Shown here: positions 25,303 through 30,128 of the stretch, in pieces
How the letters are laid out: each line of letters starts with the position of its first letter
Numbering within the stretch: the stretch's first letter is position 1
Source: Actinomycetota bacterium
GTDB lineage: Bacteria > Actinomycetota > Nitriliruptoria > Nitriliruptorales > JAHWKO01
Direction of reading: 5' to 3'
Length of the DNA stretch: 30,128 nt
Assembly: GCA_019347855.1 (NCBI GenBank)
Contig: JAHWKO010000018.1
Coordinates: forward strand, 1 to 30,128
Notes under the pieces: generated by a model
Seen by the model: only the letters and a program-made list of their open reading frames with translations
What the model was told of the DNA's origin: nothing
Database searches by the model: none
Position numbers and translations under genes: made by a program

Positions 25303-27735
25303 GTGATCCGTGCCCGTCGTAGCGCGCTCGTGCTGGTGCTCGCCGTCGCCATCATCGGCTTGCCGGTGCTGCCCGCGTCCTCGGGACAACGTCCCACCGT
25401 CGAGGTCCGCGACCACCACGTGCGGCAGTGGCGGGGCGCCGCCGGCTGGCACGTCGCCGATCCCGTGAGCACCGAAGACGTCCAGGTCGTCGGTGCGTCG
25501 TGGGCGGGCGAGAACGTAGAGGTCGAGTGGCGGCTGCGGGTCGACGGTGGCTGGAGCGACTGGCAGCACTTCGAGCAGCCCGAGCACGTCGCGGAGGGCC
25601 CGGACGACAACAGCGACGAGAAGCGGCGTGCCCGCGACGGAGCGAGCCTGCCCGTCCCGGTCACCGGGGCCACGCAGATCCAGATCCGCTCGAGCGAGGC
25701 CGCCGAGGTCTCGCTGGAGCTGGTCGAGGTCGACGACAACGGCTACCGGCCCGCCTCCCAGGACCCCAACGCCGCGAGCGCCGCAGCCGCGAACCCGTCG
25801 ATCCGGTCACGCAGCGAGTGGGACCCCGGCAACGAGTGCGCGCCCCGCGCCACCCCGTACTACGCGCCCGACGTCCGCTTCGGGATCGTGCACCACACCG
25901 CCGGCTCGAACAACTACTCGCAGGCCGATGCCTGGAAGCAGGTCCTCGGCGTGTGCAAGTACCACCGCAACAGCCTCGGGTGGGATGACGTCGGCTACAA
26001 CTTCCTGGTCGACAAGTACGGCACGATCTACGAGGGTCGCGCCGGCGGCATGAAGCACGCCGTCGTCGGCGCGCACGCGGCCGGGTTCAACTCGGGGGCG
26101 GTCGGCGTCTCGGCGCTCGGGTGCTTCGGCGGGTGCGGCGGCAGCGCGGACATCGCCCCGCCCCAGGTCATGAAGGACGCCCTCGTCAGGGTGATGGCGT
26201 GGAAGTTCGACATCCACCACATCGACCCGAAGGCCACCACGACCGAGATCTCCGGTGGGGGCGGGACCACGACGATCCCCGAGGACGAGATCGTCACGCT
26301 GCGGACGATCATCGGGCACAAGGACGTGGCCAACAAGGCCTGCCCGGGTGACCACCTGTACCCGTGGGTGCGCAACGAGATGCCCGATCTCGTGGGGTCC
26401 GCGATGGACCCCGCCCTGTACGGGGGGCCCACCGCCCGCGACGAGCAGCCGGTGATCGGCGAGCGCCCCCGCTGGGACGTGGAGGTCGACCCGAGCTCCG
26501 CGTGGACCCTGGAGATCCGGGACGGCGACGGCGGCCTCGTCCGCACGACCAGCGGTGTGGGCGGCTCGCTCGATCGTCGCTGGGATCTGCGTGACACGGC
26601 AGGCAACGAGGTCGCCCCCGGCACCTACCGCGCGCGGCTGACCGCACCGAACGCTCGTCCGATCGAGACGACGTTCGAGGTCGTCCCCGCCGTCGAACGC
26701 CGCTACGGCGACGCGCGGATCGAGACCGCGATCGAGCTGTCCCAGTGGGCCTTCGACGACCCGGTGCTGACCGAGCAGCGCTTCCCACAGAGCGAAGAGG
26801 TCATCATCGCCTCGGCCGAGGCCTACCCTGACGCGCTGGTGGCGACCACGCTCGCCGGCAGCTACGGCGCCCCGATCCTGCTTTCGCGGTCCGACCACGT
26901 CCCACAGCTCGTGGTCGACGAGATCCGGCGGCTCGGCGCCACCGAGGCGTACGTGATCGGCGGCCCCCACCGTCTGCGTGAGTCCGTGATGGACGAGCTG
27001 CGGGGCCTCGGGTTGAAGAAGGTCGAGCGTCTCGCCGGCGACACCCGGTACGACACCGCGGGACGGGTCGCCTGGCGCGTGATCGAGGAGGAGGACCCCG
27101 ACGAGGTGCTGCTCGCGCTCGGCCAGCACCCCGACCCGCGGTTCGACTACCAGGACGCGCTGGTGGCCGGCGCGTTCGGTGGTTCCCAGGACCTGCCGCT
27201 GCTCCTGGTCCACCCCCAGGCGATCAGCGACGCGACCCGCTGGGTCCTCGAGCAGCGCTCCTGGCCGGAGGGGGTCACGATCGTCGGCGGCCGCGGCACG
27301 ATCACCGACGGGGTCCGCAGCGCCGCTCGCCAGGCAGCGCCCCGTGCGACCTTCCGCGAGCTCGCCGGCGACGGCCCCTACGGGACGTCGACGGTGGTCG
27401 CCGACGAGCTCCTCAAGCGCTGGTCCGAGGACCCCCAGGACCCGAACTCCTACTCGGACGGGCTCGAGGTCGTGCTCGCCACCGGTGAGAACTGGCCGGA
27501 CTCGCTCGGAGCCGGTGCCGCCGCCGCGGCGCGCGGCGCGACGTTCCTCCTGGTCCACAACCAGGACCTGGCCGCCTCCGCCCCTTCCCGCGACTGGCTG
27601 CGGTCGCACGCCAGCGAGCTGGTCCACGCCGTCACGGCCGGCGGCCCCGAGGCCATCTGGCAACCGGTCCTCGGCCAGACGGAGTCGATCATCCGCAGCG
27701 CGGGGCCCCACACCGCCCCGCGGGCAACCTGGTGA
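25303..27735 (+). CDS. Secreted N-acetylmuramoyl-L-alanine amidase (PGRP type) with C-terminal CWB2 modules
   Basis: An 810-residue exported wall protein. The signal peptide is about residues 1-27 (ARRSALVLVLAVAIIGLPVL). A beta-rich region (30-150) with WRLRVDGGWSDWQHFE resembles that of other actinobacterial PGRP amidases. The amidase domain (about 165-360) has VHHTAGSNNYSQ with His197/His198, YNFLVDKYGTIYEGRAGG, and GHKDVANKACPGD with His339 and Cys347, consistent with an intact zinc site. A FlgD-like Ig segment (WDLRDTAGNEVAPGTYRARL) follows. From about 465 to 795 come three CWB2 repeats, recognisable by RYGDARIETAIELS, EAYPDALVATTLAG and VIGGPHRLRESV. CWB2 modules bind wall polymers in clostridia. 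GTG at 25303 has GGGGGAG at 25288-25294. Likely role: peptidoglycan hydrolysis while tethered to the wall. Confidence 0.9.
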   Translation: MIRARRSALVLVLAVAIIGLPVLPASSGQRPTVEVRDHHVRQWRGAAGWHVADPVSTEDVQVVGASWAGENVEVEWRLRVDGGWSDWQHFEQPEHVAEGPDDNSDEKRRARDGASLPVPVTGATQIQIRSSEAAEVSLELVEVDDNGYRPASQDPNAASAAAANPSIRSRSEWDPGNECAPRATPYYAPDVRFGIVHHTAGSNNYSQADAWKQVLGVCKYHRNSLGWDDVGYNFLVDKYGTIYEGRAGGMKHAVVGAHAAGFNSGAVGVSALGCFGGCGGSADIAPPQVMKDALVRVMAWKFDIHHIDPKATTTEISGGGGTTTIPEDEIVTLRTIIGHKDVANKACPGDHLYPWVRNEMPDLVGSAMDPALYGGPTARDEQPVIGERPRWDVEVDPSSAWTLEIRDGDGGLVRTTSGVGGSLDRRWDLRDTAGNEVAPGTYRARLTAPNARPIETTFEVVPAVERRYGDARIETAIELSQWAFDDPVLTEQRFPQSEEVIIASAEAYPDALVATTLAGSYGAPILLSRSDHVPQLVVDEIRRLGATEAYVIGGPHRLRESVMDELRGLGLKKVERLAGDTRYDTAGRVAWRVIEEEDPDEVLLALGQHPDPRFDYQDALVAGAFGGSQDLPLLLVHPQAISDATRWVLEQRSWPEGVTIVGGRGTITDGVRSAARQAAPRATFRELAGDGPYGTSTVVADELLKRWSEDPQDPNSYSDGLEVVLATGENWPDSLGAGAAAAARGATFLLVHNQDLAASAPSRDWLRSHASELVHAVTAGGPEAIWQPVLGQTESIIRSAGPHTAPRATW

Positions 27736-27751
27736 GGTCCCGCTGACGCCC

Positions 27752-28960
27752 GTGGCTGAGCTGGGCGTCCGTTCGGAGGTCGGCCGGCTCCGCGCCGTCC
27801 TGGTGCACCGACCGGGACTCGAGCTGCGCCGTGTCACCCCCTCGAACAAGGACGAGCTGCTCTTCGACGAGCTGCTCTGGGTCGACCGGGCTCGTGACGA
27901 GCACGACGCGTTCACGTCGGTGCTGTCGGATGCCGGTGCCGAGGTCCTGCACCTCGACGAGCTCCTCCGGGATGTCGTGGCCGACCCCCAGGTCGCCCGC
28001 CAGGTCGTGACGTCCCACGTGACGGAATCGGCCTGCGGGCCCCAGCTCGTCGACCGGGTACGGGGGTTCCTGCTGGACCTGTCCCCCGAGCGGCTGGTCG
28101 ATCACCTGATAGGTGGGGTGTCGCTCGAGGAGGTGGGCGGTGGGTCCGGTCTGGTCGCGCAGGTGCAGCTGCCGTTCGAGCTGCTGCTGCCTCCGCTCCC
28201 CAACACCGTGTTCGTGCGGGATTCCTCGGCGTGGATCGGCGACGGCGTGGTGATCTCGCCGATGAACCGCCTGGTGCGTCGCCGCGAGGCCGATCTCCTG
28301 CGGCTCGTCTACGACCGACACCCGCGGTTCTCCGGCGGGCAGGTGTGGTTCGGCGCCGACGAGGTGGAGTACTTCCCCGCGACCGTCGAGGGCGGGGACG
28401 TCCTGGTCGTCGGTGACGGGGGGCTGGCGGTGGGGCTCTCGGAGCGCACCACGCCGTCCGGGGCGGAGGCGCTCGCGGGGCGGCTGTTCACGGCGGGCGT
28501 GGTCGAGCGCATCCTGGCGGTCGAGCTCCCGAAGGCACGCAGCACGATGCACCTCGACACCGTCGTGACGATGGCAGATCGCGACGCGTTCCTGCTCTAC
28601 CCGCGGATCCGGCGCGAGGTGCGGTGCCTGCAGGTCACGCCGGGACCGGGCGGGACGCTGAAGGTCGAGGAGGGGGGCGACCTCGTTGACGGTCTCGCCT
28701 GGGCAGCCGGGCTGGACGAGGTCCGGGCGATCGAGCCGGCGCTCGGCAGCGTCCAGGCCGAGCGCGAACAGTGGAACGACGCCAACAACGTCCTCGCCAT
28801 CGGGCCCGGCGAGGTCGTGGCCTACGAGCGAAACGCCACCACGAACCGGATCCTCGAGGACGCCGGGATCATCGTGCACCGGATCCCCAGCTACGAGCTC
28901 CCGCGCGGGCGCGGCGGGCCCCGGTGCATGTCGTGCCCGGTGCACCGCGACCCCCTCTGA
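27752..28960 (+). CDS. arcA: Arginine deiminase
   Basis: A 402-residue enzyme of the guanidino-group-modifying superfamily that hydrolyses arginine to citrulline and ammonia. Motifs in order: GVRSEVGRLRAVLVHRPGLE at the N-terminus, the FVRDSSAW acidic site, EGGDVLVVG, MHLDTVVTM with catalytic His267, QWNDANNVLAIGPGEV, and the terminal RCMSCPVHRDPL with the nucleophile Cys395. The length matches bacterial ArcA. GTG at 27752 is the only start that yields the standard N-terminus; the nearest Shine-Dalgarno-like GAGG is 14 bases away, so translation may depend on the amidase 16 bases upstream. No arcB (ornithine carbamoyltransferase), arcC or arcD gene accompanies it, so a full ATP-yielding deiminase pathway is not shown here. 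Confidence 0.93.
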   Translation: MAELGVRSEVGRLRAVLVHRPGLELRRVTPSNKDELLFDELLWVDRARDEHDAFTSVLSDAGAEVLHLDELLRDVVADPQVARQVVTSHVTESACGPQLVDRVRGFLLDLSPERLVDHLIGGVSLEEVGGGSGLVAQVQLPFELLLPPLPNTVFVRDSSAWIGDGVVISPMNRLVRRREADLLRLVYDRHPRFSGGQVWFGADEVEYFPATVEGGDVLVVGDGGLAVGLSERTTPSGAEALAGRLFTAGVVERILAVELPKARSTMHLDTVVTMADRDAFLLYPRIRREVRCLQVTPGPGGTLKVEEGGDLVDGLAWAAGLDEVRAIEPALGSVQAEREQWNDANNVLAIGPGEVVAYERNATTNRILEDAGIIVHRIPSYELPRGRGGPRCMSCPVHRDPL

Positions 28961-28980
28961 CCCGGGACATCCTCCGTCAG
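28957..28980. terminator. Hairpin spanning the stop codons of arcA and the MBL-fold gene
   Basis: CTGAC (28957-28961) pairs with GTCAG (28976-28980), extended by GG/CC with two bulged bases. It covers both stop codons of the convergent genes. Its symmetrical location suggests a shared terminator, but the stem is short. Confidence 0.3.
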
Positions 28981-29681
28981 GTAGCGAGCTCGCGGAGCTT
29001 GCCCGCCGGGTCCTCGTTGACCGGGTCGCCGTGCGTCAGCACGAGGATGCTCGGCTCGCGCTCCGCCAGCCGGACCACGCTGGCGCGGTTCACGGCGATG
29101 TCCGAGCACAGGAACCCGGGCGACGGGCGCAGGGAGAACACGTTGAAGAGCACGTCCCCACCGATCAGCAGCCCGCGGCTAGGGAGGTGGAAGGCGGTGT
29201 GACCCGGCGTGTGCCCGGGCGTCGCCACCGCTACGCAGCCACCGCCGATCGCGAGCTCCTCGCCGTCCTCGATCGTGGTGACCGAGGCCACCGGCGGGAT
29301 CCCCGGGTCGTCCCCACCGGTGAACCGCTGGGACATGCGGCCCAGGAACGTCGACGGGTCCCGGGGCGGTTGCGGGGCGTCACCGCGGACCGTCGGGAGG
29401 TCGGCGGGTCCGACGCGGACCTCGGGTGAAGCGCCCCGCTCGAGCAGGAGCGCGGCTCCGCCGGCGTGGTCGGGGTGACAGTGCGTCAGCAGGATCCGGC
29501 GGATGTCGGTCGGGCGGATCCCGAGCGCCCCGAGCTTGGTGATCATCGACTCGGCCCGCCCCTGGAGCGCGGTGTCCACGAGCGTCACGCCATCGTCGTC
29601 GCGGATCGCGAACACGTTGACGTAGGGAACGACCGCGATCTGCCACACGCGGTCAGCGACCTGGACGACACCCGTGCTCAT
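28977..29681 (-). CDS. MBL-fold metallo-hydrolase
   Basis: A 234-residue metallo-beta-lactamase-fold protein. The zinc motif HCHPDH is at residues 67-72, followed by PGHTPGHTAFH (about 157-167), the GGDVLFNV aspartate and LTHGDPV near the C-terminus, giving a complete set of metal ligands. The substrate is unknown; similar small MBL proteins include glyoxalase II-like and lactonase-like hydrolases. The N-terminus MSTGVVQVADRVWQI starts at ATG 29681. It is convergent with arginine deiminase, 16 bases apart, and its upstream flank is the repeat-bearing intergenic region. Confidence 0.9.
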   Translation of the reverse strand: MSTGVVQVADRVWQIAVVPYVNVFAIRDDDGVTLVDTALQGRAESMITKLGALGIRPTDIRRILLTHCHPDHAGGAALLLERGASPEVRVGPADLPTVRGDAPQPPRDPSTFLGRMSQRFTGGDDPGIPPVASVTTIEDGEELAIGGGCVAVATPGHTPGHTAFHLPSRGLLIGGDVLFNVFSLRPSPGFLCSDIAVNRASVVRLAEREPSILVLTHGDPVNEDPAGKLRELAT

Positions 29682-30099
29682 GGGTTCAGGCCTCTCTGGG
29701 CTCGACGGCGTCCTCGACGACAGTTGTCCGTCCGAGAACCGGTGGAGGTCCTCCTGAACGCCCGCGGTAACGCGACCCCGTCCGCGACGATACCGAGGAA
29801 CCGCAGCACGGTGGTCGGTCCGTCAGCCGGGCCGCCGACTTGGTGGACACCGTGGCCCGACGACCTGGTGGTCATCGTGGTCCGACTAGCCAGGGGCTAA
29901 TCGGTCCGTCAGCCGGGCCGCCGGATAGCAGGCCTCGCGCCCGACTACCCCAGGTGCTAGCCGGTCCGGCAGCCGGCCCGCCGACCTGGTGGTCATCGTG
30001 GTCCGACTACCCCAGGGGCTAGCCGGTCCTCAGCCGGGCCGCCGGATAGCAGGCCTCGCGTCCGACTAGCCTGGAGGGACCCCGCGTGAAGGAACCTCC
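29682..30099. other. Intergenic region of 418 bp: upstream flank of the MBL gene plus tandem repeats
   Basis: No credible gene is seen. Open frames on both strands here have no recognisable protein pattern and owe their length to scarce stops in GC-rich DNA. Bases 29682-29815 are unique and would hold the MBL-gene promoter; 29816-30078 are repetitive; 30079-30099 are the leader of the next gene, with AAGGAA about five bases before its ATG. Confidence 0.7.
29816..30078. repeat. Alternating ~60-bp tandem repeat (order B-A-B-A)
   Basis: CGGTCC-initiated units begin at 29816, 29902, 29962 and 30024. Units 2 and 4 (type A) contain GGATAGCAGGCCTCGCG at 29923 and 30044, 121 bases apart. Units 1 and 3 (type B) contain GACCTGGTGGTCATCGTGG at 29861 and 29983, 122 bases apart. 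All share CAGCCGG(G/C)CCGCCG near the start and CCGACTA(C/G)CC near the end, the latter forming an imperfect dyad with GGGGCTAG. Unit 1 carries an extra 25-base internal copy (GACTTGGTGGACACCGTGG). The array therefore looks like a duplicated A/B dimer. Confidence 0.85.
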
Positions 30100-30128
30100 A
30101 TGGCCGAAGCCGTCATCGTCGCCACCCA
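30100..30128 (+). CDS. Start of a probable thiolase (acetyl-CoA C-acyltransferase), truncated by the window edge
   Basis: ATG at 30100 is preceded by AAGGAA with a 5-base spacer. Only nine full codons are visible, encoding MAEAVIVAT, which matches the common N-terminus of acetyl-CoA acetyltransferases. Nine residues cannot exclude other families, so the product is tentative. A thiolase would fit the acyl-CoA theme of the window. Confidence 0.5.

Noticed and set aside
29840..30022. Plus-strand 60-codon frame within the tandem repeat
   Set aside because: It has no ribosome binding site and its sequence simply follows the DNA repeat.
29816..30078. CRISPR-like array
   Set aside because: Units are long, alternate between two types, and have no constant short repeat separated by unique spacers; no cas genes are nearby.

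Overview
The window comes from a very GC-rich (about 70 % by eye) actinobacterium. GTG and TTG starts are frequent, genes often overlap at ATGA or GTGA junctions, and a six-gene mce cluster, an actinobacterial-type glnB-glnD pair, an amidase carrying CWB2 (cell-wall-binding repeat 2) modules and an ethylmalonyl-CoA mutase all fit that phylum. The CWB2 modules and general gene content resemble deep-branching lineages such as Nitriliruptoria/Euzebya, but that placement is inference. No rRNA, tRNA, CRISPR array, transposase or phage gene was seen.

Layout. (1) 1-3253 (+): tail of a FIST sensor protein, then the nitrogen-signalling pair glnB (PII) and glnD (PII-modifying enzyme). (2) 3300-4691 (-): fumarase fumC, divergent from 4794-8425 (+), which holds ACT-domain threonine ammonia-lyase and a secreted GH15-like glycosidase. 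The glycosidase tail overlaps the convergent GMC oxidoreductase (8376-10352, -) by 50 bp. (3) 10492-17523 (+): six consecutive mce genes (lipid-uptake substrate-binding subunits). The first five overlap each other; the sixth follows a 70-nt gap containing a 10-bp inverted repeat directly upstream of its ribosome binding site. No YrbE/MlaE permease or MceG ATPase gene lies here. (4) 17524-17704: convergent intergenic region with two copies of a compound palindrome. (5) 17705-21255 (-): a small membrane protein, a translationally coupled pair of paralogous proteins of unknown function preceded by an elaborate leader, and ethylmalonyl-CoA mutase ending in a very strong hairpin. (6) 21465-23762 (+): M23 peptidase with a coiled-coil stalk, acyl-CoA thioesterase-like protein, small YdcZ-type membrane protein. 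(7) 23788-25136: O-methyltransferase (-) divergent from an NYN-domain protein (+). (8) 25303-28960 (+): amidase/CWB2 wall protein and arginine deiminase, convergent with an MBL-fold hydrolase (28977-29681, -). (9) 29682-30099: intergenic DNA with an alternating ~60-bp tandem repeat, then the first codons of a probable thiolase.

Together the genes suggest lipid or sterol import (Mce) beside alcohol/sterol oxidation (GMC oxidase) and acyl-CoA metabolism (ethylmalonyl-CoA mutase, thioesterase, thiolase), plus cell-envelope remodelling (M23 peptidase, amidase/CWB2) and nitrogen control (PII/GlnD). These links rest on neighbourhood and family knowledge only. The most unusual observations are: an identical GATPATG-plus-hydrophobic-segment C-terminus on two unrelated exported proteins; the orphan mce cluster with two lipoproteins; a leader with a 13-codon reading frame and two mutually exclusive 9-bp stems ahead of the paralogous pair; and two families of intergenic repeats.
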